Positions 15,821 to 24,580 of a DNA stretch of 42,054 bases are shown here, piece after piece (position 1 is the first letter of the stretch; every line of letters begins with the position of its first letter). Source of the DNA: Candidatus Poribacteria bacterium (GTDB taxonomy: Bacteria > Abyssobacteria > SURF-5); NCBI GenBank assembly GCA_016215705.1, contig JACRIR010000256.1, forward strand, positions 1 through 42,054. The letters are read 5' to 3'. The position numbers were made by a program, and so were the translations under genes. The notes below the pieces were generated by a model. It saw only the letters and a list, made by a program, of their open reading frames with translations. It did no database searches and had not been told where the DNA came from.

Positions 15821-17006
15821 TGTGCGAATAGAATTCCATTGCGGCGGCGGAGGCTGAGCCCGGGGCGAGTTTTACTCCTTCCGCCGAGAGGGCGCTTTCG
15901 AGGGCAGACAGAAAAAGGATGACATTCTGTTTAGTGGATGAGTGCCCCATGAGGCCGATGCGCCATATTTTGCCTTTGAGCGGTCCGAGCCCGCCGCCGA
16001 GCTCGATACCGAACCGGTTGAGCAGATATTTGCGGACGTTGAGGTCGTTCACTCCGGCGGGAACTCTCACTGCATTGAGCATAGGCAGACGGTACGGCTC
16101 TGCGACGAGGAAGTCGATTTCGAGCGAGTTCAGTCCGGCTGCGAGCGCGAGATGATTCAGGCGATGCCGCTCGAATCTGGTTTCGAGACTTTCTTCGAGG
16201 ACGATACGAAGCGCCTCCCTGAGCGCATAGATCATTGAAATGGGCGCAGTGTGATGATAGAAGCGTTCCTCGCCCCAATATCTTTCGATCATGCTCAGGT
16301 CGAGATACCAACTGCTAACTTTTCGGGTGCGCGAACGAAGTGTGTCCATGGCCTTGTCGCCGAATGTGACCGGAGAAAGGCCAGGCGGACAACTCAGGCA
16401 TTTCTGTGTGCCGCTGTAGCAGGCGTCGATGCCCCAGGCGTCGACCTTCACTTCGCAGCCGGCCAACGACGTGACCGTGTCCACGAGAAGCAGAGCGCCG
16501 AAATCTTTGGTTATCCGGCTGATTTCTTCGAGTGGCTGTCGCACGCCGGTGGAAGTCTCGGCGTGAACGATGGCGACGAGCCTGGCCGGGTTCGCTTTGA
16601 GCGCGCGCTCGAGGGCATCGGGCTCGATGGGTTTCCCCCATTCGGCCTCGGCTCTGACGAGTTTTCCGCCGAGACGCCCGACGATGTCGGACATTCGTTC
16701 GCCGAACAGTCCGTTGACGCAGACGAGGGCGGTGTCGCCGGGCTCGAGGAGATTGCAGAAGCAGGTTTCCATGCCGGAACTACCCGTGCCCGACATGGGA
16801 ATGGTCATAGTGTTCTTGGTCCCGAAGAGGCGTCTGAGCATTGACTGCACGTCGTTCATGATGGAGATGAACTCAGGGTCGAGGTGTCCGACGAGCGGCG
16901 TGCTGAGGGCGCGCAATACGCGCGGATGGACGTTGCTGGGGCCAGGCCCAAGCAGGATTCTCAGGGGGGGATTAAGTTCGCCGATAAGATTTCGGTTATC
17001 ACTCAT
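15810..17006 (-). CDS. Class V aminotransferase, serine/alanine-glyoxylate type
   Basis: The 398-residue PLP enzyme has LLGPGPSNVHPRVL at the start, HAETSTGVRQPL and the Schiff-base Lys202 in YSGTQKCLSCPPGLSP, plus GLMGHSS near the end. These are hallmarks of the alanine/serine-glyoxylate (and serine-pyruvate) aminotransferase family. It would convert glyoxylate to glycine using alanine or serine as amino donor. AAGGAGAG lies 10 nt before the ATG. It overlaps glcDE by 11 nt, so the maker and the consumer of glyoxylate are translated together. This placement supports glycolate as the substrate of the operon. Confidence 0.92.
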   Translation of the reverse strand: MSDNRNLIGELNPPLRILLGPGPSNVHPRVLRALSTPLVGHLDPEFISIMNDVQSMLRRLFGTKNTMTIPMSGTGSSGMETCFCNLLEPGDTALVCVNGLFGERMSDIVGRLGGKLVRAEAEWGKPIEPDALERALKANPARLVAIVHAETSTGVRQPLEEISRITKDFGALLLVDTVTSLAGCEVKVDAWGIDACYSGTQKCLSCPPGLSPVTFGDKAMDTLRSRTRKVSSWYLDLSMIERYWGEERFYHHTAPISMIYALREALRIVLEESLETRFERHRLNHLALAAGLNSLEIDFLVAEPYRLPMLNAVRVPAGVNDLNVRKYLLNRFGIELGGGLGPLKGKIWRIGLMGHSSTKQNVILFLSALESALSAEGVKLAPGSASAAAMEFYSHNEC

Positions 17007-17150
17007 TTCTTTGGGCTCTCCTTTTTAGAGCATGAAACGCGCAAGAAAACGTTTCGTCTGCAAGTCGTAAGGGCGCAAGAGAAGGACGGAGATTGCAGTC
17101 GCAGAAGAAGAACTTCGATGCATCCGGACATTCTTATTCCGGGTTCCGGA

Positions 17151-17312
17151 TTATCCTTCCGCCTTGGGCTCTTTTGACGCAGGTTCGGGAACATCCTCTT
17201 TATGGATTTCGATTACGCTGAGGACGTTTATGCCTGCGTTTTTGAGGGCTTTTTGAACGTCGGCGGGGCGGGCGTCGAGTACTTTGACCATCAGGTTGTG
17301 TTTTGTCGGCAT
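17151..17312 (-). CDS. Small protein of unknown function (53 residues)
   Basis: I start at ATG 17312 (MPTKHNLMVKVLDA), with AGGAAC upstream; the longer frame runs through non-coding sequence. The protein has a beta-alpha-beta-like N-terminal half (NLMVKVLDARPADVQKALKNAG, then INVLSVIEIHKE) and a Pro/Lys/Glu-rich tail. It resembles the start of small ferredoxin-like-fold proteins, but I do not recognise a family. It sits in the redox operon, 144 nt before the aminotransferase start. Confidence 0.5.
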   Translation of the reverse strand: MPTKHNLMVKVLDARPADVQKALKNAGINVLSVIEIHKEDVPEPASKEPKAEG

Positions 17313-17546
17313 GATTGTTGTTCCTGTTTTTCTTGTGTTACCGGTTAATGGCAGGACGCAATCCCGCTCAAGGCGGGACGTCCCCAAGAAATTCGGTTTA
17401 GGGTTTAGGGTTCATGGTTTATGGTTGAACCTAAAAAAAGGCTGCATCCCTTGCGTTATTCCCGTGAAAGGGTGAATCCTTTTTCTGACAAAGCCGCATA
17501 TTTTATCCGGCAATCATGATATCATCTTTTTCTGCAAAACAAAAGA

Positions 17547-17564
17547 GTGCGAATGAATTCGCAC
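17547..17564. repeat. Dispersed palindrome, GTGCGAAT type
   Basis: GTGCGAAT-GA-ATTCGCAC, followed by CCAC. The same unit is at 26539-26556; partial relatives occur at about 19193, 24316 and 27766. Confidence 0.7.
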
Positions 17565-17605
17565 CCACAACGTGAATTTGACCGATTTGCAGATGGGACC
17601 GGGGG

Positions 17606-17842
17606 TCAATCCGGACCGGTCAGGTTGATGGCCTGGACGGGGCATTGAGTGACGCAGAGTTCACATTCGATGCACGCTTCGGGGGCAACAACACAGGATT
17701 TCTCCTCGCCTCTCTCAGTGTCGAATTTTATCTCAAATACATTGGGCTCTGCCGGACAGCAGCCGTGGCAGTTGCCACATCCGATGCAGAGGTCTTTGTC
17801 GACAATAGGATATTTATGGCTGATTTTGTTGGGCAAATGCAT
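17606..17842 (-). CDS. 2[4Fe-4S] ferredoxin
   Basis: Starts at ATG 17842 (MHLPNKISHKYPIVD) with GAGGAA just upstream; the frame extends further only through a palindromic repeat at 17857-17881. The 78-residue protein carries two Cys clusters, CIGCGNCHGCCP (about residues 19-30) and CIECELCVTQCP (about 56-67), each able to bind a 4Fe-4S cluster. The first has an extra Cys and a longer loop, like small HdrA/CO-dehydrogenase-type ferredoxins. It probably carries electrons between the FAD oxidoreductase and the HdrD-like subunit encoded upstream. Confidence 0.9.
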   Translation of the reverse strand: MHLPNKISHKYPIVDKDLCIGCGNCHGCCPAEPNVFEIKFDTERGEEKSCVVAPEACIECELCVTQCPVQAINLTGPD

Positions 17843-17856
17843 TTCCTCAATTATGA

Positions 17857-17881
17857 GGGCGACCCGCCGGGTCGCCCCTAC
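17857..17881. repeat. Dispersed palindrome, GGGCGACCC type
   Basis: GGGCGACCC-GCC-GGGTCGCCC then CTA, only 15 nt upstream of the ferredoxin start codon. It would form a hairpin close to the ribosome site in the transcript. Confidence 0.8.
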
Positions 17882-18007
17882 GAATAGAGACATTTTCCAG
17901 CAGACGGCATTTTCAAGACAACCTGTTCTTTTGGCTAGGTAACCTGTTCCTTCGGCTCGCCCGGGATTTCGGTCGAGCGTTGCGTTCGCGTATGTGACAC
18001 AGCCTCT

Positions 18008-19015
18008 CTATTTCCAGCGGTGGCGGATGTCGACACCGAAGATTTGTTTGAGGCCGGGAGTGTAAGTGACAACGAACTCGCGAGTATCGCCGGACATGTT
18101 GGCTCCGGCAAGCTCACCCTGTTCGGTCGCGTTTTTCCAGCCGAAGAGAAGCTTGCGCTTCCTGGCCGCAGGGTCGTATATTTCGGCGGCGTCGCCTGCA
18201 ACGAAGATATCCGGGTGGTTTGTTCTCAGGCGTTCATCGGCGAGAATGCCGCGATTGGTGGCAATGCCGCTCGATTCGAGCCAGTTGAGACACGGCGTCT
18301 TTCCGACGGCAACCGCGAGGGTATCTCCTCGGAGGGTTTTGCCGGAGGTGTGGACCACGATGGCGGAATCAGATTTTTCGACCCTGTGTATTCCCTCGCC
18401 CACGACCATTTGAACGCCCGCGGCTTTCATTCGAAGGGCGAGTTCCTCGGCGGTGGCGGGGTCGATGATGTGGGGCAAGAGTTCGTCGCCCCACTCGATG
18501 TATGTGACCCTCAGGCCCATGAGGCAGAATGCGCGCGTCATTTCGACTCCGACCAAATCGCGGGCCAGGACGAGCACGCTTGATCCCCTTTTCACGCGAG
18601 CGATTATTGCCTGGGCATCGGCAATGGTTTTGAGAGTAACGGCGCCGGCGTCAGCGAGCCCGTCAATCCCGGGAAGAATCGGGAGTCCGCCGCATGCAAT
18701 GAGGAGTCTATCGAAGGGAATTGTCTCGCCGTTCTCAGTGGTTACTGCGCGCTGCTCCGGGTGTACGGAGGTGATTTTCGTGCGGAGCCGCAGTTGTATG
18801 CGCGCCTCGTCGTAATAAGATTGGGGGTAAAGCCACAGTCTATCGAGAGACACTCTTCCTGCGATATAGTCGGGGAGAAGGATTCGCGAGTAGGCGAGGC
18901 AAGGCTCATCGCTCAACAAGAGGATGTCGTCGTCGCGGTTGCGTTTGCGAATGCAGCGGGCGGCGTAAACGCCTGCCGGTCCATGTCCTATTATGATGTG
19001 TCTGAGTCGGCCCAT
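18008..19015 (-). CDS. FAD-dependent pyridine-nucleotide-disulfide oxidoreductase-like protein
   Basis: The 335-residue protein has the N-terminal FAD Rossmann motif GHGPAGVYAA (residues 10-19), a DRLLIACGGLP segment, and the second FAD motif IFVAGDAAEI (about 290). It resembles the NirB N-terminal/rubredoxin-reductase group. The internal NAD(P)H-binding loop, normally GGGxxGxE, is ARDLVGVE at residues 151-158, so the first two glycines are gone. It may not use NAD(P)H and may instead exchange electrons with the neighbouring Fe-S proteins. It lies between the HdrD-like gene and the ferredoxin. Confidence 0.82.
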   Translation of the reverse strand: MGRLRHIIIGHGPAGVYAARCIRKRNRDDDILLLSDEPCLAYSRILLPDYIAGRVSLDRLWLYPQSYYDEARIQLRLRTKITSVHPEQRAVTTENGETIPFDRLLIACGGLPILPGIDGLADAGAVTLKTIADAQAIIARVKRGSSVLVLARDLVGVEMTRAFCLMGLRVTYIEWGDELLPHIIDPATAEELALRMKAAGVQMVVGEGIHRVEKSDSAIVVHTSGKTLRGDTLAVAVGKTPCLNWLESSGIATNRGILADERLRTNHPDIFVAGDAAEIYDPAARKRKLLFGWKNATEQGELAGANMSGDTREFVVTYTPGLKQIFGVDIRHRWK

Positions 19016-19407
19016 TCTTCAGTCTCAAGAAAAGCGAAAGGGAAAGAAGCAAGAGGAAAAGAGAGATTGCTTCGTTCCGCTCGCAATGACCACAATAAAC
19101 ACGCTCTTTCTTCAATGATTAACCGCGCCGTCGGCGTGGTTGACTGTTCCTATTAAAATTGTCATTCCGGCGGCGTTGGCGCTATGCGCCGGCGCGCGAA
19201 TGAATTCGCAAAAGACAATTTCGGGCGCAATGAATTGCGCCCCTATGGCAATTTTCAGGCCAGGTTCAGGGCGTAGCGTGCTACGCCGCTACGACATCTG
19301 CCGGTCCCGTGCGAACAAATTTGGCCGTACGGGAATCTGTCGTCCCGCACAAGGTCGGACTTATTTAGCATTAAGGGCAGGATGACATCCCGGCGAAACG
19401 CGGGAAG
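19016..19407. other. Gene-free interval with palindromes
   Basis: Spacer of 392 nt inside the redox cluster. It holds the palindrome at 19223-19245, a GCGCGAATGAATTCGC relative at about 19193, and GGGCGTAGCGTGCTACGCC (about 19269). No gene seen. Confidence 0.6.
19223..19245. repeat. Dispersed palindrome, GGGCGCAAT type
   Basis: GGGCGCAAT-GA-ATTGCGCCC followed by CCTA, same as the copies at 2357 and 2428. Confidence 0.8.
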
Positions 19408-20622
19408 TTACGTCTGAGCGCCCAGAAGAAACTCGATGACAGAGGTGACTCGCGGTTTGTCGCCGGGAAGGCGGACCGATTGAAAGATTTCGAGGCACCA
19501 GGGGCACTCGGTCAACAATGTGTCCGCGCCGGCTTTTTGTGCGTCTTCGAGGCGCCGGGCCGCAATCGCGTCGGCAGTCGCGCGGGCGCTTTGTCCCAGG
19601 CCTCCCCAATTTCCGCAGCAGAACGACTTCTCCTTGTTGGCATCCATTTCGAGGAGCTTTGCGCCGGCTAGGGTGAGGGCCTGGCGCGGCGGCTCGTAGA
19701 TGCCGCACGTCCTGCCCAGCATACAGGGGTCGTGGTACGTGACTCTTTCCTTGCCTGCATGCACGGGATGCAGTTGCGGCAGGAGTTCGGCGATGTGGAC
19801 GGCCTCGATCCTCGCCGCGTATTCCCTGTCTTCATAGAACGACATGAGGCAATGAGGACAAAGCGTGATCACTTTCGCGGTGTTCTTTTCGAGGATGCGC
19901 TTGATATTCAAGCGCGCGAGTTCAGAGGTCTCACCACAACCGGCGGCGTTGAGAGGGGCGCCGCAGCAGACTTCGTCAATGGTCGTGAAATCGACCGACA
20001 GTTTCTCGAGCATCGAGAAAGCGGCCTGTGCCCGCTGTTTTTGTCTGAAGCGGCTGTGGCAGCCTAGAAACAGAACGTATTCGGCTGACTTCTTTTCATG
20101 GTTGATGCGAGGCGCTTGCTCGTCAAATATTGCGCCGTGTTTCTGAATGAGGCTGCACAATTGCTTGAGCGGTTCGGGCGTGAGTTCCGGGTCGTATTTG
20201 TGTATGTACTTGCGCATGAAACGCGCCATCTCGCTAATGGGCGCGTTCTCGGGGCAAGTTGTTTCGCAGAGCCGACAGAGGGTACAGTTGTAGATCACTC
20301 CGGCGGCGGCGCCGAGCTCGGCGAGCGCGCGCGAGAGTGTGCTTGCGACGATCATAGGTCCGGGGAACTCCAGATGACTGATTGCCCTGAACATTACGCA
20401 ATAGGGCTGGCAGATGCCGCACTGGATGCAGCGAGCGAACGCCGGATAGCGTTCTCGTTCGAAATCCTCGATTTCGAAAATATTGTCTGCGCGGTAGTTG
20501 GAGAAGAACAGATCAAGGCCGGCTCCTTCCTTGGCCTCGTGCGAGAAGACGCGCCGGGTGGTGTGCTTAAAGAAATGGCGAGCCAGATTCAGCCTCGCCT
20601 CAAATCGCTTTCTGTCCACCAC
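19408..20622 (-). CDS. HdrD/GlpC-like iron-sulfur oxidoreductase subunit
   Basis: The 404-residue protein has two ferredoxin-type motifs in its N-terminal half (CIQCGICQPYC about residue 65, CTLCRLCETTCP about 112). Two CCG domains follow in the C-terminal half (LGCHSRFR..VCCGAPLNAAG and HDPCMLGR..FCCGNWGG). This is the HdrC-HdrB fusion layout of HdrD, GlpC and related electron-transfer subunits. It starts at GTG 20622 with GGAG 5 nt upstream. No membrane helix is visible, so it is cytoplasmic or peripheral. It heads the cluster with the FAD protein and ferredoxin; the true partner of the Hdr-like centre (disulfide, quinone or other) cannot be told. Confidence 0.85.
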   Translation of the reverse strand: MVDRKRFEARLNLARHFFKHTTRRVFSHEAKEGAGLDLFFSNYRADNIFEIEDFERERYPAFARCIQCGICQPYCVMFRAISHLEFPGPMIVASTLSRALAELGAAAGVIYNCTLCRLCETTCPENAPISEMARFMRKYIHKYDPELTPEPLKQLCSLIQKHGAIFDEQAPRINHEKKSAEYVLFLGCHSRFRQKQRAQAAFSMLEKLSVDFTTIDEVCCGAPLNAAGCGETSELARLNIKRILEKNTAKVITLCPHCLMSFYEDREYAARIEAVHIAELLPQLHPVHAGKERVTYHDPCMLGRTCGIYEPPRQALTLAGAKLLEMDANKEKSFCCGNWGGLGQSARATADAIAARRLEDAQKAGADTLLTECPWCLEIFQSVRLPGDKPRVTSVIEFLLGAQT

Positions 20623-20683
20623 ATCTCCGAAAAGGAGGCTTTCCAGTTTCTGGTTAAGCTCCGAAGAAACTGCATATTGTTTT

Positions 20684-20728
20684 CGTTAATTCGGGGACAC
20701 GATGTCGCATCGTGTCCCTGAATTAACG
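20684..20728. repeat. Long perfect-type hairpin, GGGGACAC family
   Basis: Arms of 21 nt (CGTTAATTCGGGGACACGATG and its complement with one change) around TCG. It lies between lon and the HdrD-like gene, both minus strand, with no T-run. It may end lon mRNA or be a mobile palindrome. Confidence 0.75.
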
Positions 20729-20758
20729 GGTTAAACTCTCGCGGGAGAGCTTGTTGCA

Positions 20759-20799
20759 CTAATCTGGGGACACCATGCCGCATGGTGTCCCCAGATTAG
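20759..20799. repeat. Long perfect hairpin, GGGGACAC family
   Basis: Arms CTAATCTGGGGACACCATG and its exact complement around CCG. It shares the GGGGACACNATG-N3-CATNGTGTCCC plan with the hairpin at 20684-20728 while the outer arms differ. Confidence 0.8.
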
Positions 20800-20862
20800 G
20801 TTCCATCGTCCGAATAAGTTCGCAACTACGAATCACACTCCCAGCCAAGAGATGGAAGGGGT

Positions 20863-23292
20863 TTACCCTGTTTGTTGCCGAGCGGATTGAGTCGAAGCCT
20901 CCGACGGCGCATCGGTGAGCGCCGCCTTAAGGACGTCGTCGATGGTCTCGACCATAGTGAACTGAAGACCAGACTTGGCCTCATTGTCGACTTCGGCAAG
21001 GTCTTTTTCGTTTCTTTTTGGCAACAGGACGGTTTTGATGCCTGCGCGCTTGGCGGCAAGTATTTTCTCTTTGACGCCACCGATGGGAAGAACCATGCCA
21101 CTAAGAGTTATTTCGCCGGTCATGGCGACGTCTTTATTGACCGGCCTGCCGGTCAGAAGCGAGGCGATCGCCACAGCCATTGTGATTCCGGCTGAGGGGC
21201 CGTCTTTGGGAATGGCGCCGGCGGGCACGTGAATGTGGAGGTCTTCTTTGGAGAAGAAGTCCTCGGGGACGCCGAGGTCCTTTGCTTTGGCACGGACATA
21301 GCTCAGTGCGGCCTTGGCGGATTCCTGCATGACGTCGCCGAGATGGCCCGTGAGCGTAAGGTTCTTGCCGCCGGGCATTGCAAGCGCCTCGATGAAGAGC
21401 ACTTCTCCACCGGTTTCGGTCCAAGCGAGGCCTGTGGCTACGCCCGGTTTCGATGTTCGCATGGCGACTTCAGGGAATATCTTTTCGGGGCCGAGGTACT
21501 GGCTGAGACTCTCCTGGACGACCCTTTCCTTCTGTTTCTTGCCGGTCGATAGTTCGAGCGCGACCTTGCGGCATACTTTGCCGATATTGCGCTCGAGGTT
21601 GCGGACGCCTGCCTCGCGGGTGTACGAATTGATTATCTTGCGAACCGCCTTGTCGTCGAACTCGAGGTCACCCTCCTTGAGGCCGTTCTCGGTGAGCTGG
21701 CGCGGTATCAGATATTTCTTTGCGATCCAGAGTTTCTCCTCTTCGGTGTAACCCGCCAGCGTGAGAATTTCCATTCTGTCTTGCAGGGCGGGATGGATGG
21801 TCTGCAACACGTTGGCGGTTGTTATGAACATAACCTGTGAGAGGTCGAACGGCAGATCGAGATAATGGTCGCGGAAGGAGTTGTTCTGTTCCGGATCGAG
21901 GACTTCGAGCAGGGCGGAGGAGGGGTCGCCCCTGAAATCGGCGCCGACTTTGTCTATCTCATCCATCATAAATACGGGGTTCGCCGAGCCGGCGCGGCGT
22001 ATGCTCTGTATGATACGACCGGGGAGAGCGCCTATGTAAGTGCGGCGGTGGCCGCGTATTTCGGCTTCATCGTGGACGCCGCCGAGGCTCATCCGGACAA
22101 ACTTTCTTCCGAGGGCACGGGCGACAGATTTGCCGAGTGAGGTTTTCCCCGTGCCGGGCGGACCGACAAAGCAAAGTATGGGGCCTTTCATATCGGGTTT
22201 GCGGCTTCTGACTGCGAGGTATTCGACGATTCGTTCCTTGACCTCCTTCAGGTCGTAATGGTCTTCATCAAGGACTTCCTGCGCACGATTGAGGTCGAGG
22301 TGGTCTTCGGTGAATTCGTTCCAAGGAAGGTCGATTATCCAGTCGAGATAGGTTCGGATCACGTGGTATTCGGCGGCGGCCGGCGGGAGCTTACCGAGCC
22401 TGTCGAGTTCGCGGTTGGCTTCTTTTCGGGCTTCTTCGGGCAGTTTCTTTGCCTCCAGTTTTTCGCGTATTTCCTTAATCTCCGTTTGGCGCTCATCACC
22501 TTCGCCGAGTTCCTGCTGGATGGCTTTTAATTGTTCGCGAAGGAAGTACTCGCGCTGGGTCTTCGTCATTTCGCTTTCGACCTGCGATTTGATCTTGCCG
22601 CCGAGTTCGAGGATTTCTATCTCGCGGGTGAGCATTTGCGAGACTTTTTCGAGCTTGTCCTCGACCAAAGTGATTTCGAGGATTTGCTGTTTTTCGGGAA
22701 TGGAGAGTTTGAGGACGGAGCTTACGAGATAGATGAGCCGGATGGGCGAATCGATATTTATGAGTGTCGCCTGGAGCTCGTCGGGCAGGTAAGGCGTCAG
22801 CGCGATAATTTTCTGGCATTGAGCGAGCACGTTCCGGAACAGGGCTTCTCCGCGTTTCGTGAGGGTTTCCACTTCCTGGAAAGTGCGGATGCGCGCGCGC
22901 ACAAACGGGTCAAACGAAATGAATTGTTCGATCTTTATTTTGACGGCGCCCTGCACGAGGAGCGCCATTGTGCCGTCGGGCAGTTTCATCATTTTGAGGA
23001 TCGAGACTGCGGTTCCGAACTCGTAGAGATTTTCGGGGCGGCGGTCGCCGGTGGGGTCCTTCATGGCGACACAGCCGATTATTTTTGTTCCTGATACGGC
23101 TTCGTCGACGAGGGCGATCGAGCTTTTTTCACCTATCGAGAGAGGCACGACGGTATAGGGAAACATCACGGTGTTTTTCAGGGGGAGGATGCCGATTACC
23201 TCCGGCACTCCCGCGGCGTCGTCGTGGTTGACAGCCGTCTTTTCCGTCTCGGTTATGGGATCAGAGGTGTTTTCGTCTATGGTTTTGACCAT
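20863..23292 (-). CDS. lon: ATP-dependent protease Lon (LonA)
   Basis: The 809-residue protein has the N-terminal substrate domain (about 30-240, [19 protein letters not shown]), an AAA+ domain with Walker [10 protein letters not shown], Walker B MDEIDK and the PGRIIQS pore-loop region. The C-terminal protease domain has catalytic Ser700 in PKDGPSAG and Lys743 in GGVKEK. Lon is the soluble hexamer that degrades damaged and regulatory proteins. AGGGTGAG lies just before the ATG. It follows hsp20 by 4 nt in the same transcript, a chaperone-protease pairing. Confidence 0.98.
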   Translation of the reverse strand: MVKTIDENTSDPITETEKTAVNHDDAAGVPEVIGILPLKNTVMFPYTVVPLSIGEKSSIALVDEAVSGTKIIGCVAMKDPTGDRRPENLYEFGTAVSILKMMKLPDGTMALLVQGAVKIKIEQFISFDPFVRARIRTFQEVETLTKRGEALFRNVLAQCQKIIALTPYLPDELQATLINIDSPIRLIYLVSSVLKLSIPEKQQILEITLVEDKLEKVSQMLTREIEILELGGKIKSQVESEMTKTQREYFLREQLKAIQQELGEGDERQTEIKEIREKLEAKKLPEEARKEANRELDRLGKLPPAAAEYHVIRTYLDWIIDLPWNEFTEDHLDLNRAQEVLDEDHYDLKEVKERIVEYLAVRSRKPDMKGPILCFVGPPGTGKTSLGKSVARALGRKFVRMSLGGVHDEAEIRGHRRTYIGALPGRIIQSIRRAGSANPVFMMDEIDKVGADFRGDPSSALLEVLDPEQNNSFRDHYLDLPFDLSQVMFITTANVLQTIHPALQDRMEILTLAGYTEEEKLWIAKKYLIPRQLTENGLKEGDLEFDDKAVRKIINSYTREAGVRNLERNIGKVCRKVALELSTGKKQKERVVQESLSQYLGPEKIFPEVAMRTSKPGVATGLAWTETGGEVLFIEALAMPGGKNLTLTGHLGDVMQESAKAALSYVRAKAKDLGVPEDFFSKEDLHIHVPAGAIPKDGPSAGITMAVAIASLLTGRPVNKDVAMTGEITLSGMVLPIGGVKEKILAAKRAGIKTVLLPKRNEKDLAEVDNEAKSGLQFTMVETIDDVLKAALTDAPSEASTQSARQQTG

Positions 23293-23296
23293 TGTC

Positions 23297-23740
23297 TCAC
23301 CCTATCTGTACCTGAAGGCTTTTTGGCTCTTCGGGCTTTTTCTTGGGCGCTTCAATGAACATAAGTCCGTTGGAAAGCCTGGCGGTTATTTTGTCGGAGT
23401 CTATGTTCTCGGGAAGGTAAATCACTCGCTCGAACTCACAGTAGTTTATTTCCATTTGGCAATATTTTCTTTCTTTGTATAGAATTTCGTCACGGCGAAT
23501 GCCGCTAAGGTGCAGCTTGCCTTCATCGAAAGTGACCGAGACATCTTCGCGCCTGACACCGGCAAGCTCGGCGACCACAACGATGCTGTCCTCACACTCG
23601 AAGACATCCACGTTCGGCTGCCATTTGCCCTGGAACGGTCGCAGAATGGGCAACGCCTCGCTGAAGACGTGCCGCATGAGATGTTCCATCTCGGCGCGCG
23701 CCCGTTTTATGTCACCGAACAGGTTTTCAGGATTGTCCAT
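23297..23740 (-). CDS. Small heat-shock protein, Hsp20/alpha-crystallin family
   Basis: The start is ATG 23740 (MDNPENLFGDIKRAR), where GGGAGGAA lies 10 nt upstream; the longer frame from 23791 has no ribosome site. The 147-residue protein has the alpha-crystallin beta-sandwich (about 45-135: PNVDVFECEDSIVVVAELAGV, CEFERVIYLPENID, GLMFIEAPKKK). It would hold unfolded proteins for refolding, or for degradation by Lon encoded 4 nt downstream. Confidence 0.93.
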   Translation of the reverse strand: MDNPENLFGDIKRARAEMEHLMRHVFSEALPILRPFQGKWQPNVDVFECEDSIVVVAELAGVRREDVSVTFDEGKLHLSGIRRDEILYKERKYCQMEINYCEFERVIYLPENIDSDKITARLSNGLMFIEAPKKKPEEPKSLQVQIG

Positions 23741-24012
23741 CGCCGGATTCCTCCCACGGGAGGCAAGAGGCGAAAAGGAATCAAAGCTCAAACTGCCTCC
23801 CGGTTTTCAGTTATTTCTTCACTTGTCAAATGGATTCCCGCCCCCCATCGGGTCGGAGGTTGAACTTTCCGCGGGAATGACAACTTGGACATTGACTCGT
23901 TGAGCAACATGCTGCGCCCCACAAAACATGGAACGATGCGCAGATATTCATCTCGGCGCGCATAAATACTCACAATTCCCTCTTTTGATTATAGTTGCGC
24001 CCTCGGCCAAAA

Positions 24013-24267
24013 TCAAGGATTCGCGGCCGTTTGACGAACCAAGATGCGCATGGGAACGTTGCAGCAAATGAGCCGCATAGAGGATGATTTGGAGCTCAAC
24101 ACTGCGACCTCGGTTCCGCATATAGGGCAGCGGTACATTTGCGTCTTTTGCTTCAACGGAATCATCGGCTGATTACAGCAAACGGGCTGAAGCTCTCCAT
24201 TGGCCGCTTTTATCACAACGAGTTCGGAGCCGCAGATGGAACAGCGATAGGTTTGTCCGCGCGTCAA
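24013..24267 (-). CDS. Tandem desulforedoxin-like protein
   Basis: The 84-residue protein contains two copies of the desulforedoxin motif CxxC-(17)-CC: Cys9/12/30/31 and Cys47/50/68/69, each as YRCxICG..CCNxPM. In desulforedoxin and the N-terminal domain of desulfoferrodoxin these four Cys hold one Fe(SCys)4 centre; zinc is also possible. It starts at TTG 24267 with AAAGGGGG upstream. Such centres serve electron transfer in oxidative-stress defence of anaerobes. The duplicated layout may mimic the natural homodimer. Confidence 0.8.
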   Translation of the reverse strand: MTRGQTYRCSICGSELVVIKAANGELQPVCCNQPMIPLKQKTQMYRCPICGTEVAVLSSKSSSMRLICCNVPMRILVRQTAANP

Positions 24268-24377
24268 ATGAAAACCCCCTTTAGAAGAATGCGTTCATCA
24301 ACTGAATAGGGTCGAATGAATTTGCGCCTCCAACGTGCCGGGCCAATCCTCAATTGCGGAGCAGATTCTTTATGTGC

Positions 24378-24578
24378 TTATGCATTGTTCTTGCGGACTG
24401 GTTTCATGAGTGCGCCACAGCAATTGGGCTCGAGCGTTCCGACACCGCCTTTTGTTATCATGATGATTGAGCCGCACTTCTCACACGAGTAGGCTGTGCC
24501 TACGGAGAGGTTCCATTCGCGTTCCCACTCTTCGTGGGTCCATTCGCTTGTGGTGTAGTCGGAAAATTCGTTCTGCAC
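24378..24578 (-). CDS. Desulforedoxin-like single-domain protein
   Basis: The 66-residue protein starts at GTG 24578 with AAAGGAG 6 nt upstream. An acidic/aromatic N-terminal stretch (TTSEWTHEEWEREWNL) precedes one desulforedoxin-type site, Cys32/35/53/54 (YSCEKCG..NCCGALM). It lies 2 nt after apgM, probably in one transcript, and 110 nt before the tandem desulforedoxin gene. Confidence 0.75.
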   Translation of the reverse strand: MQNEFSDYTTSEWTHEEWEREWNLSVGTAYSCEKCGSIIMITKGGVGTLEPNCCGALMKPVRKNNA

Positions 24579-24580
24579 GG

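Noticed and set aside
17396-17440. Telomere-like GGTTTAGGGTTTAGGG
   Set aside because: A short degenerate T/G-rich stretch between genes in a bacterial context; no array.
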